64,000 bases of DNA from Chloroflexota bacterium (lineage in GTDB: Bacteria; Chloroflexota; Anaerolineae; Anaerolineales; UBA4823). Both the position numbers and the translations under genes were made by a program. The stretch spans positions 372,001-436,000 of the forward strand of contig JAKOUW010000076.1 in NCBI GenBank assembly GCA_029782365.1, written 5' to 3'. Positions 1-8,808 of the stretch are shown here, one piece after another. Within the stretch, counting starts at the first letter, position 1. Every line of letters begins with the position of its first letter. The notes below the pieces were generated by a model that saw nothing but the letters and a program-made list of their open reading frames with translations, did not search any database and was not told the origin of the DNA.

Positions 1-1
1 A

Positions 2-580
2 GCCGTGATGAAACTCTTTTCTGAGACGTTGGCAGTTATAGTCAGTGGTGAAATTCGCCAGCTTTTTGGCAAGAGATTATTGACCGGTCGAGAGGATTAT
101 AATCAGCGGATTTATGCAAAAACTGCATCCCTTTTCGAGACTGCTACTACTTCCGCTGCGATCCTTGCAAATGTAGAATCTAAATGGCTGGATTGCGCCA
201 GGCAATATGGTTATGAAATTGGCATGGCCTTTCAAATCATCGATGATGTTTTAGATTTTACAGGTGAACAGGCCACAGTTGGCAAACCAGTCGGAAGTGA
301 CCTGCGTCAGGGGCTGATCACTCTGCCGGCTTTGTATTATCTTGAAAAATTCCCAGAGGACCATGAATTTCAAGCATTTCTAGCTGGGAAACCGGCGCGT
401 GAGATCAATTTCGATCTGTTGTTGGGGAATATTAAGCAAAGCGGCGCAGTAGAACAGGCAATTATCGAGGCTGAAAATTATGCCCATCGAGGGCTGGCAG
501 CTTTGCAAGATTTTCCGGACGGAATTGAAAAACAAGCCTTAGTTGACCTGGCGTATTTCACCGTCACTCGCAGTAAATAA
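2..580 (+). CDS. Polyprenyl diphosphate synthase, C-terminal part (5' truncated)
   Basis: This is the C-terminal part of a trans-isoprenyl diphosphate synthase, which extends an allylic diphosphate with isopentenyl diphosphate for quinone side chains or carrier lipids. The frame is open to the window edge, so the true start and the first Asp-rich motif lie outside. About 192 residues are visible. The second Asp-rich motif is clear as FQIIDDVLDF (around residues 77-85 of the visible part), followed by the usual G(K)PVGSDLRQG segment that precedes the last helices. The C-terminus looks complete and ends at a TAA. Product chain length cannot be judged without the region upstream of the first Asp-rich motif. 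The next gene on the same strand starts about 120 bp later and is not obviously coupled. Confidence 0.9.
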   Translation, partial: AVMKLFSETLAVIVSGEIRQLFGKRLLTGREDYNQRIYAKTASLFETATTSAAILANVESKWLDCARQYGYEIGMAFQIIDDVLDFTGEQATVGKPVGSDLRQGLITLPALYYLEKFPEDHEFQAFLAGKPAREINFDLLLGNIKQSGAVEQAIIEAENYAHRGLAALQDFPDGIEKQALVDLAYFTVTRSK

Positions 581-699
581 ATCACTTGTTCCATTGGAAT
601 GAGGTTCAATGCACTGGATGCTCTTTTGATCTTCCGTGAGAGGATAATTTCGTATAGCAATTTCACCCATCCGCCGGGCTTGGCGGGCAGGAGATGTCG

Positions 700-1995
700 A
701 TGATTGAATCAAATTCACCCCAATTTGCTGTGCCAGATAACAATTTGATCCCAGTAAATGATTACCTGGGGCATATGATGGCTATTCCCCCTTCGCGCAT
801 GTTCTTGATCAACAAATCACTGAAGACATTTAAAGAACTCTATCCAAATCGCCAAACTTTCGATGCATCTCAGGGTGACGGTGGAGCAAGTCTCCCAGGC
901 GTCCCGCGCCAGATACTGGAACGTGCAGCCCAGCTTCAAATAGAACACGGCACGGCATATGATATGCCGTACGGAACGGATGCTTTTCGCAAGGTTTTGG
1001 TAGAAAAATATTGGAAATTAGATGCATCGACCGGATATGGACCGGCGAATATTGTAGCAACCGCTGGTGGGCGAGACGCATTGGTGAAAGCGTATCAGGC
1101 GATGTTAGCATTCGGAACAGGTCGAGAGGGTGATGCAATCATTGTTTCCCGAGTCCCCTGGATTTCGTATAATTGGGGTCCCTATGGCATTGGAGCAAAC
1201 GTCCTATGGAGTCCGGGCGACCCCGCACAAGGTTGGGCATACACAGACGATGCCATTAATGAGTGCGTGCGGTTTGCCGCCCAGAGTGGAAGAAAGATCG
1301 CAGGTATCGTAATCACGAATCCTGATAATCCAACCGGCCAGACCGTGTCCTCCGAGCGGCAAGTTGCCCTGGCAAAGGCTGCTTTGAAAGCAGGGGTTGC
1401 CTTTGTTCTATTTGATTGGATGTACCATTACGTCACAGATGAACAACCAATGGATCTGAATTCGTTCTTGCAATTTTTTGATCCTGATGAACGGAAACAC
1501 CTGATGTTCTTAGACGGCATCACCAAATCGCTTGGCGGTTCGAATATAAGGAACTGCCATCTGGTTGTCCCGCAAGATATTGCTTCTTTTATTATTTCTC
1601 GCGCCTCTCATACGGTAATGCCATCCTATTATTCCCTGGCTGTCGCGCAGGCAGCCTATGAGATGGGTTATGAAAACGCGGTCAAAACAATCGTCGAACC
1701 GACGAATGCCAGCCGTAAACTCCTGAAACAAATCCTGATGGATCAGGGGCTACGCCATATCATCGGTAAAGGGTATTATGCCTTCATCGATGTCGGGGAG
1801 ACAATCCGGAAAAGAGGTCTGCCGAGCAGCGAGCCGCTGGGACAATTCCTGGCTGAAAATTTTGGCGTGGCGATTGTGCCAGGGGCGTTTTTCTCACCGC
1901 ATGGCAATGATTGGGTGCGGTTTTCATATGCAACACCTCCAGAACGCACGAAAGGCGCAGCCCAGCGATTGTTGGAGGGACTGAATGCCTTATAA
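700..1995 (+). CDS. PLP-dependent class I/II aminotransferase
   Basis: A fold-type I aminotransferase of about 431 residues. It shows the cofactor landmarks: NPDNPTG (about 207-213), an Asp in the VLFDWMYHY segment that contacts the pyridine nitrogen, and the Schiff-base Lys in DGITKSLGGSNIRN (about residue 276). ATG codons exist at 694 and 700. AGGAG at 689-693 abuts the first but sits 6 nt before the second, so 700 is preferred. The last 11 bp overlap the start of the ligase/M20 fusion, so the two are almost certainly translated together. The substrate is unknown. The partner suggests an amino acid that is ligated or released in an amide-type reaction. It is not a close match to an AspC or HisC that I can name. 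Confidence 0.88.
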   Translation: MIESNSPQFAVPDNNLIPVNDYLGHMMAIPPSRMFLINKSLKTFKELYPNRQTFDASQGDGGASLPGVPRQILERAAQLQIEHGTAYDMPYGTDAFRKVLVEKYWKLDASTGYGPANIVATAGGRDALVKAYQAMLAFGTGREGDAIIVSRVPWISYNWGPYGIGANVLWSPGDPAQGWAYTDDAINECVRFAAQSGRKIAGIVITNPDNPTGQTVSSERQVALAKAALKAGVAFVLFDWMYHYVTDEQPMDLNSFLQFFDPDERKHLMFLDGITKSLGGSNIRNCHLVVPQDIASFIISRASHTVMPSYYSLAVAQAAYEMGYENAVKTIVEPTNASRKLLKQILMDQGLRHIIGKGYYAFIDVGETIRKRGLPSSEPLGQFLAENFGVAIVPGAFFSPHGNDWVRFSYATPPERTKGAAQRLLEGLNAL

Positions 1996-4828
1996 TCCCG
2001 GTCAATTTATTGAAAAATATAAGCTAGCGTTAGAGGCAGCTCTGAAACAACAGCCACAAGGCGGCTTGTGCGGCTTTGAACTGGAGTGGAATCTCCTGGA
2101 TCAACGTTTCCACCCTTTGCTTACTGTGGGAAAAGGGCCATCCGAGCTGTCATTTGTTGATTTTCTACGTGCAGAATGTATTCATCCGGCACTGCGCGGG
2201 TTCAGTCAGTTGGAAGTGTTCCATTGGATGATCGAGTGGGCGACTCGACCGTATTATTCACCCCGGGCCACCATATTCGAAGCTCGTCTGATTGAGGCGT
2301 CGATGATTAACGCGCTGGACAAAGCAGGACGAAAATTTGGCGAGCGATTGTATTACTGGCATGGTAATTTGCCGTATTTGCCTAACATTGATCCGGGCGC
2401 AATACCCGGTTCATGGGGCATTGCCAAGCGGCGTTATCTGGAACGCTGTGTCGATCTTTATGGACATGCGTTGGCAACTGCTGGTTTGCATACGAACCTC
2501 TCTATGCCCGAGCCTCTGCTGGCCTGGGATTTTATGCATTTACCAGCTACGGAACGGCTGGGACAACATTTGGATGATTATAAAAGCAGCTTTTATATTA
2601 CCGTCACACGCCTGTTAAGAGCATTTTCCAGCCTATTTATTGCTACCAGCGCATCAACGCCTTTCCAGGCGCAGCCCGGTCCGACTGGACCTCGGGTCGT
2701 GCTAACAGAGTTTGATTCTATTCGCAACCTTACTTTTCCTAATCCGGTCGGCTTGGATGTCCCTAACTTGTACCGGTCGTATGATGATTATCTTAAAATA
2801 TCTTACGAACTTGTTCGCAACGGCTTAAGATTTGGCAACAATAATTGGACGCCGGTGAGGGCCCGTTCATTTGCTGAGCCTGTTGAGCGGCTGATCGCTG
2901 TTACCAGCGAACAACTCGCAGATCTGTATGCGCGTGGTTTGTATGCGTATGCGGCCGCAAGCCATGGTTTATCATCAAACGATAGCACAACTTCTGTCGA
3001 TGACATGGCACGGCAAATTGAAAAACAAAACCTGATGGCGCGCATTAATTTGCCTATGTCGCGGGTGGAAGTGCGGTCGGATGATGGAGCACATCAGATG
3101 TCTGAAGAGATCGCACTGTTGACATTGAAACATTTGTTAATGCTGCGTTTTTATGCAGATAGTGATTTTGGAAGATCATTCCGTTACGATGCTGAGGATA
3201 TTGCTCGGGCGAGACGGAATGAAGATCTGGCGGCCCGCTATGGCATGCAAGCGGAGATCGAAAATCCTTTTACAGCCAAGCCAGTTAAAATATTTGAATT
3301 TTTGGCATGGATTTTAGATGAGATCCGGCCTCTAGCCGAAGCGTTAGGTTTGGTAGATGATTTGGAGCCCTTAAATTATTTAGCTGGCGGTGGGCGAAAC
3401 GCGTCCGGGAAACTTCGTGATCAATTATCGAAACTTGGAATCCAAATCGGCGATACGATTCCGTTGGAAATTTTAACCAAAATTGCCAAAGAACGCGAAG
3501 AGCTAATCGAAAAAGACGTCGAAGAGGTTGCCTCACATTACCAGGAATTGGAGGGGGATGGGCTGAAACTCGGAGAATTCATCCAACGTGCTCGAGAAGC
3601 CGCCCGAGCGGATTCACATGCTCCTGTGCGATTCAGGCCGCGAGCTGACAGTCTTGTTGATGTCGTTTTTGCAGATAAAACATCCGAGGTGCTGGCCTTG
3701 GCTGAACAGTTGGTGCGAATTCCCTCCGTAACCGCCTGCCCAGAGGAAAGGTTGGATGAAGTTCGGCGGGCTGGAACATTGATTTATGATTATGCTCGGG
3801 CGGGAGGCCTGGAAGTCCGGTTTTATGATTATGAGAAATATCCATCTTTGTTGATTGGTTTCCCTGGGCAGATTACCGCTCCTTTTATGCTTTCAGGCCA
3901 CTTTGATGTTGTAGAGCCTGAACCAGATGACCGTCAATTTGAGCCGCATATTGACGGAGATTATTTCTGGGGACGCGGTGCTGCCGATATGAAAACTGTG
4001 GTGGCAACCAACCTGGTGTGGATGAAGGATATCCGCCGAAAAGCAGGCGTCTTCCCCAAGATTAATATGATGTTATTGGGCAATGAAGAAAATGGCGAAA
4101 TGGAGCCCATGGGCACACCTCATATGCTGCGTATGTTGGCAGAACAAGACCATTATGCACCGGATATCCTGGTAGCCGGGGAGCGCACCGGCGAGAAGGG
4201 CAATGAGCTGTTTGGGGAAGTGTGCATTCAAAATCGAGGGGTTATGCGGGTTGATATCCTGGCAAGTGGGGCAAAAGGTCACAGCGGCGTGGCCGGCGCC
4301 TCGACTGATCTGACTGAAAAACTGTTAACTGCCAGGACAGCGATAAGCGATTTATTTCGCCATCACCTTACATTAGCTAGCCCAGATGGCTGGCAATCAC
4401 AGGCACGTTTTCCATTTATCCAGGTTGGCACTCCAGGTGTGTACAACGTCACACCGGGAGAAGCAATTATGGGCATTGAGATAAGATCCATTCCACAAGA
4501 TAACCTTACAGAGTTGCACGAAGTACTGCGAGCTTATTGTGACTCACAAGGATTAACTCTGCGAATCGGTGTGATGGAAAATGGGATTTCCTGCGACCCA
4601 GAGAACCAATATTTGAAAGCACTGCTCAAAGCGGTTGAGGAAACATCCGGTCAGGCAGCGAGAGTGGGTAAAAAGTTACCCGGCACAAGCGCCCGGTTCG
4701 CGCCACATGGTCAGGGGGTTGTTTGGGGACAAACGGGCATTGGCCCCCACAGCAAGGAAGAACGACATTTTATCCCCAGCATTTTGCCTTACTACAATAT
4801 TTTGGTAAACCTAGTGAATAAGCTGTAA
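1985..4828 (+). CDS. Glutamate-cysteine-ligase-like / M20 metallopeptidase fusion
   Basis: A 947-residue protein with two enzyme domains. Residues about 1-545 resemble the GCS2 (YbdK-like) carboxylate-amine ligases: a GFELEW metal/ATP motif at 30-35, HTNLSMPE at 169-176 and a later SRVEVRSDD segment. Residues about 565-947 are an M20 (ArgE/DapE/CPG2-type) zinc hydrolase with its ligand set intact: GHFDVV (His639, Asp641), GAADMK (Asp668), NEENGE (Glu701-Glu702), Glu733 and GPHSKEE (His922). GGAGGG at 1975-1980 precedes the ATG, which overlaps the aminotransferase stop. M20 enzymes cleave amide or peptide bonds and GCS2-like enzymes make them, so fusion suggests a make-then-trim pathway or a salvage enzyme. 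The substrate is unknown. Length and domain order argue against an annotation error, because the frame is uninterrupted. Confidence 0.85.
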   Translation: MPYNPGQFIEKYKLALEAALKQQPQGGLCGFELEWNLLDQRFHPLLTVGKGPSELSFVDFLRAECIHPALRGFSQLEVFHWMIEWATRPYYSPRATIFEARLIEASMINALDKAGRKFGERLYYWHGNLPYLPNIDPGAIPGSWGIAKRRYLERCVDLYGHALATAGLHTNLSMPEPLLAWDFMHLPATERLGQHLDDYKSSFYITVTRLLRAFSSLFIATSASTPFQAQPGPTGPRVVLTEFDSIRNLTFPNPVGLDVPNLYRSYDDYLKISYELVRNGLRFGNNNWTPVRARSFAEPVERLIAVTSEQLADLYARGLYAYAAASHGLSSNDSTTSVDDMARQIEKQNLMARINLPMSRVEVRSDDGAHQMSEEIALLTLKHLLMLRFYADSDFGRSFRYDAEDIARARRNEDLAARYGMQAEIENPFTAKPVKIFEFLAWILDEIRPLAEALGLVDDLEPLNYLAGGGRNASGKLRDQLSKLGIQIGDTIPLEILTKIAKEREELIEKDVEEVASHYQELEGDGLKLGEFIQRAREAARADSHAPVRFRPRADSLVDVVFADKTSEVLALAEQLVRIPSVTACPEERLDEVRRAGTLIYDYARAGGLEVRFYDYEKYPSLLIGFPGQITAPFMLSGHFDVVEPEPDDRQFEPHIDGDYFWGRGAADMKTVVATNLVWMKDIRRKAGVFPKINMMLLGNEENGEMEPMGTPHMLRMLAEQDHYAPDILVAGERTGEKGNELFGEVCIQNRGVMRVDILASGAKGHSGVAGASTDLTEKLLTARTAISDLFRHHLTLASPDGWQSQARFPFIQVGTPGVYNVTPGEAIMGIEIRSIPQDNLTELHEVLRAYCDSQGLTLRIGVMENGISCDPENQYLKALLKAVEETSGQAARVGKKLPGTSARFAPHGQGVVWGQTGIGPHSKEERHFIPSILPYYNILVNLVNKL

Positions 4829-4834
4829 AGTAAT

Positions 4835-4879
4835 AAAAAAGTTGTCCAACATTGAATAAAATCAACGGTTGGACAACTT
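4835..4879 (-). terminator. Intrinsic terminator after tatA
   Basis: A perfect 12-bp inverted repeat (4839-4850 with 4868-4879, 17-nt loop) is followed on the minus strand by a run of T (complement of 4835-4840). It would end minus-strand transcripts coming from tatA. The same hairpin also lies just beyond the plus-strand fusion gene and may help stop that transcript, though the T-tract on that side is poor. Confidence 0.75.
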
Positions 4880-5012
4880 CCTGTGAAACTCTATTCTTTC
4901 TCGCTCCGGGATCTGTTTTGATCCATTAATTGTGTGAAATCAGGAACATCCGGTACCATTATTGGTCAACCAACAACTGGATGCGATTTAGATATGGCGT
5001 TATTATGACGCT

Positions 5013-5195
5013 TTATTTCGCTTCGAGGTCTTTCTTCTCAGTCTCGCCGGTATCATCGCCCTTTAATCCCTCACGAAAATTGCGGATCGCTGAGCCAACT
5101 TCACCACTCACTTTCGAAATTCTTCCAACTCCAAAGAGAAGAACCACAATAATGAGAATGATAATTAATTCAGGGGCGCCTAATTCACCAAACAT
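5013..5195 (-). CDS. tatA: Sec-independent translocase subunit TatA/E
   Basis: A 60-residue TatA/TatE-type protein that would form the size-adjustable pore of the twin-arginine translocase for folded proteins in the cytoplasmic membrane. It has the short periplasmic N-terminus (MFGELGAPELI), one transmembrane helix (about 8-22), the Phe-Gly hinge (LLFGVGRI) and an amphipathic helix containing GEVGSAIRNFREG, then an acidic tail. AGGAG lies 5-6 nt before the ATG. It is at the short end for the family. No tatC is nearby, so the rest of the translocase is encoded elsewhere. It follows the Agl23-type gene on the same strand after 140 bp and ends before a clear terminator. Confidence 0.92.
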   Translation of the reverse strand: MFGELGAPELIIILIIVVLLFGVGRISKVSGEVGSAIRNFREGLKGDDTGETEKKDLEAK

Positions 5196-5335
5196 ATAAT
5201 CTCCTAATTCTTACCGTTACAAAGGTAATCTGCATGTTGCGGTGTTTATATTCCTGAAGGCATTTCTTGTCAAGCGAAAGGAAGCTTTTATGATAAAAGC
5301 CTAACCTGTTATTTAGGAAAAAATCATGTTTTCTA

Positions 5336-8300
5336 TCAAGGAACTTTAAAGTGCATCACGCGATTATTTCCAGCGTCAGCTACCCACAATCCATCCTTAT
5401 TATCGTAAGCCAGACCTGTGGGCAAATTGAAGCGGTCATTGGAAATTCCCAGGTCTCCCCAGAAACGAATGAATGTTCCATTCTGATCGAACTCAAGAAT
5501 ACGGTAACCCTCGGGGTCAGAAACAAATAAGTGCTGCTGCGGGCCGATGACAATATAAGGTTTGTTATCCAAGGACTGCCCAAACCAGCCGTTAATCGCC
5601 CATTCTTTTAACGGATTGAAAATGCCGCCTGCTGCTGGTTGAAGTTTTTGGATGCGTTGGTTCCATGTATCTGCAACATACGCACTGCCATTGTTGTCGA
5701 TTGCCAACCCGACGGGTTCATCGAATTGACCAGCCAACGAGCCTGCGGTGCCGAATTGCGTGATGTAATTTCCATCTTTGTCGAAAACGACAACGCGTTT
5801 ATTGCCTGTGTCCATTACATATAACCGGTATTCGGCATCGATCACAACAGTTCGAGGTCCCCAGAAAGCTTCAGGCGTTTCTGCCTGCCCAAATGTTCCC
5901 CACATTTTGACAAATGTACCATCTGATGTAAATTTTTGTATGCGATGGTTCCAGGTATCAGCAACATAAACATATCCATCTGGGCCAACCGCTACACTCC
6001 AGGGTTCAAAGAATGTGCCACCAGGCGCGGGTCCTTTGGATATGTCAGCGAAACTGCCCCAAGCTTGCAGAAGGTTACCATTAGTGTCCAGGTGCTGTAT
6101 ACGATGATTGCCTGAATCGGCCACATACAGGCTGCCATCCGGTGCAACAGCTATGCCGCGTGGGCGATTGAATTGCGCCTGATTGCCGGCTGCGCCAATC
6201 ACTTGATCGGCCGCCAAAGTGATACCTTTACCTTCATAAGGATCTTGAGTGAGTGGTTGTTGGGCAGCAGATGTACCAAAATTCCAAATCTTGGCACTGA
6301 TATCCTTACGCACATACAATCGGAAACGAGCACTGGGGGACCAGGTTGATGCAGACATATTATCGTTTTTGGTCAACTTGGCGTACTCACGGTAATCTCG
6401 GTTCAGCCAGATTTGGAAAATGGCAGAACGCATTGCCGGGTTGGTAACAGCGTTCCTCACTCGCTCCCAGGTTAAGTCGAAGTAATCTTGATTGGGCCAC
6501 CAGATGCGAATGTAGTCAAATTTGTCGTACGCTTGACCAACGATCGCATCAACCTTGGCATAATTTGCCTCACCGACAAGAATCACTGGCGCATCACGCA
6601 GTTGTTCACGAGTAGGTTGGGAGCCAAAGTAACGTTGGTTGGTATAATTGCGCAGGTACCACCAGTATGGATACGTTGTCTCGTTATCATACGCGACAAC
6701 CATATCTAGGCTGCCAGTTGTTCGTTTTGAAATATCTTCAATTTGCTTCAGTGCGACTTTGATGGCAGGTCCGCTGTGCGCATAGACTAAATATTCCTGG
6801 GCGGAATCGTAATTGATGTAAGAAGCTCGGAATGCTGCACGCGCCTGCAAAACTGCCAGAAATGCGACAACAGTAAGTATGAACACACGTGCAATTTGGC
6901 CGATCGACCATTCTCTCAGCAAATAAGCAAGAAAACCTGCTGATAGCAAGGCAGCAAGTAATGAGAGCATAAAAGCTGTCGTCACCGAAAGTTCCTGAAG
7001 TGATTTACCTACGAACGGCAAAGTGCTGCTGGTTCCCCATGAACTGATTGCACCTCCCAGGCTGGCAATAAAGACAACCATTAACCCTAAGACCAGCCAG
7101 GTGTTTTTCTTGACCAGAGCCATCCAGTCGGTCGTAGAAACGATTAAGCCCAACCCCCAACTGGAAAGTAATATCATTGGAAGAGCGATATGATATGTAA
7201 GCCAAGGCATCTTCTCCCCGGCAACGGAGAATGCTGCTAAACTGGCAAAAGACCAGAATGCAAGCAAAGCAAACACGGGAGGCGTTTCTATGATGGGAGT
7301 TTGGGAAGCAAATTCAACACTATCTTCAATTGCGTTTTCATCTTCCACTTCCGCAGGGAGCTGGACTTCATGTTGCTTGGTTTCGTGGAATTGGTCGAAT
7401 TCTGGTCTTTGAAAACGGGAGGAGGTGGCTTGCAAAACCCGCACTATAATGGCTAACGCAACCCCTGCTAAGGCTAGAAATTCATATACAGGAAGTTGGA
7501 GAAGAGCATAATAATACACCGGTTGGGAACCGCGATTGACAGCTTGTTGGGCAAGCCAATAACCTAACGAGCCAACCATTCCGGTGGCAATGCCGGCTCC
7601 ATTGGTGAAGAAAGTCGTGTAAAAAATTATGAAGATTGACCAGAAAATACTTGCATTGATGGCGTACTCGCGCTTATTCCACCACAAGCCAACCAGGATC
7701 GTCAGTAAAATTGTCGGGCCAACGATGGCAAGCATCTTGCCAATATCATTTACCGTCAAATTACTGACCTCGTTCGCATTTACTGGAATTTTCCAGCCGA
7801 GGAAATTGATGATGAACGGGGTGAGCATCGGCGCCGCTAAAATAAATTGCAGCAGCATGATCGAAAAAGACCGTTCGTGCCGCAATGTGTCAACGCCATA
7901 GCCTTCCAATAGAAAATAAAACGAGGCAATCACCGCCAAACCACTCACTCCCACCAGGCCAAAAACAAGAGGGGAAGTTGATGGTTGAGGAGTCTCACTC
8001 GCGGCCGCGGTGGCTGATGTGGATGTTCCAATAGATAAAGCTGCTTTTGCGGCATTTGGTTTTTCGACGAGTTGATGATAGCCAAGAGCACTACCGAAAA
8101 AAATAAAGGCGATAATGAGGAGCCCGATGAATTTGACCATTGAAGATGGATTGTTCCAGGATTTCGAAGTAATCTGGTAAAGGAAATAAAACCCAATGAA
8201 CAACAGCAAGATGGCAGAATAAATAAATGATGTCTCCTTCGATATGTAATGCATGACTGTCGCCAGGGTCAATAAATACATAAAATGTTTTTGCCCTGTT

Positions 8301-8800
8301 TCAAGGTAGCGCAGGATGGCCCAGATCGTAAGTAGCAGGTATAAACCAATAAAAGCTTCATTTCTCACGTAGCGTGCATAAAATAATGCATAGGGAGAAA
8401 TTAGTATCATAACGCCAGCAATTAGAGCGCCCAGCCTGCCCAAATACCTGCGATAGAACCAGGTGAAACCGATGGTTGCTATTCCAAATAAAACGGCTGG
8501 AATTCGCGCGGATGTGTCGCTATCACCAAATAAAAAATAGGAAAGCGCAACAATGTGAAATTGGAAGGGGCCATGGGTGATCGGATCGTGAGCGTAACCT
8601 TTCCCTGTTTCTAAGAGCCAGGAGAAGTAAGTGTGAGAGGTTTCATCGTGGCTCATAACGCGCGAATCTAAATCATAAAACCTGGTGAAAACAGCAGCGA
8701 TCATCAAAATCAAGAAAAGGGTGGTTTCCCAATTGATTTTTGGGAGTGAGAATACAGGACGATCCAACCAGGAAACCTGGGTTTGAATATTATTTTCCAT
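5336..8800 (-). CDS. Agl23-type GT-C membrane glycosyltransferase fused to NHL beta-propeller
   Basis: A 1154-residue polytopic membrane protein. The N-terminal two thirds match the TIGR03663 (flippase activity-associated Agl23) type of GT-C, or PMT-like, proteins: a first transmembrane helix near 25-40, then an acidic pair (SHDETSH, Asp52-Glu53) in the first extracytoplasmic loop, as in dolichyl- or polyprenyl-phosphate-sugar-dependent enzymes, followed by many hydrophobic helices. From about residue 880 to the end there are about five to six NHL repeats (patterns such as GIAVAPDGSLYVADSGNHRIQ and LYVMDTGNKRVVVF), which fold as an extracytoplasmic propeller likely to bind protein or glycan. 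The stop of the channel gene lies 8 bp upstream, so the two are probably co-transcribed. The expected role is sugar transfer to a lipid or protein outside the membrane; the acceptor is unknown. Confidence 0.85.
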   Translation of the reverse strand: MENNIQTQVSWLDRPVFSLPKINWETTLFLILMIAAVFTRFYDLDSRVMSHDETSHTYFSWLLETGKGYAHDPITHGPFQFHIVALSYFLFGDSDTSARIPAVLFGIATIGFTWFYRRYLGRLGALIAGVMILISPYALFYARYVRNEAFIGLYLLLTIWAILRYLETGQKHFMYLLTLATVMHYISKETSFIYSAILLLFIGFYFLYQITSKSWNNPSSMVKFIGLLIIAFIFFGSALGYHQLVEKPNAAKAALSIGTSTSATAAASETPQPSTSPLVFGLVGVSGLAVIASFYFLLEGYGVDTLRHERSFSIMLLQFILAAPMLTPFIINFLGWKIPVNANEVSNLTVNDIGKMLAIVGPTILLTILVGLWWNKREYAINASIFWSIFIIFYTTFFTNGAGIATGMVGSLGYWLAQQAVNRGSQPVYYYALLQLPVYEFLALAGVALAIIVRVLQATSSRFQRPEFDQFHETKQHEVQLPAEVEDENAIEDSVEFASQTPIIETPPVFALLAFWSFASLAAFSVAGEKMPWLTYHIALPMILLSSWGLGLIVSTTDWMALVKKNTWLVLGLMVVFIASLGGAISSWGTSSTLPFVGKSLQELSVTTAFMLSLLAALLSAGFLAYLLREWSIGQIARVFILTVVAFLAVLQARAAFRASYINYDSAQEYLVYAHSGPAIKVALKQIEDISKRTTGSLDMVVAYDNETTYPYWWYLRNYTNQRYFGSQPTREQLRDAPVILVGEANYAKVDAIVGQAYDKFDYIRIWWPNQDYFDLTWERVRNAVTNPAMRSAIFQIWLNRDYREYAKLTKNDNMSASTWSPSARFRLYVRKDISAKIWNFGTSAAQQPLTQDPYEGKGITLAADQVIGAAGNQAQFNRPRGIAVAPDGSLYVADSGNHRIQHLDTNGNLLQAWGSFADISKGPAPGGTFFEPWSVAVGPDGYVYVADTWNHRIQKFTSDGTFVKMWGTFGQAETPEAFWGPRTVVIDAEYRLYVMDTGNKRVVVFDKDGNYITQFGTAGSLAGQFDEPVGLAIDNNGSAYVADTWNQRIQKLQPAAGGIFNPLKEWAINGWFGQSLDNKPYIVIGPQQHLFVSDPEGYRILEFDQNGTFIRFWGDLGISNDRFNLPTGLAYDNKDGLWVADAGNNRVMHFKVP

Positions 8801-8808
8801 ACCGGGCC

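Noticed and set aside
4930..5199. 89-codon plus-strand frame over tatA
   Set aside because: tatA on the minus strand is clearly real; this frame is its reverse shadow.
5284..5300. GCTTTTATGATAAAAGC palindrome between tatA and the Agl23-type gene
   Set aside because: The one-base centre cannot form a normal RNA hairpin loop and there is no promoter context; probably chance in AT-rich DNA.
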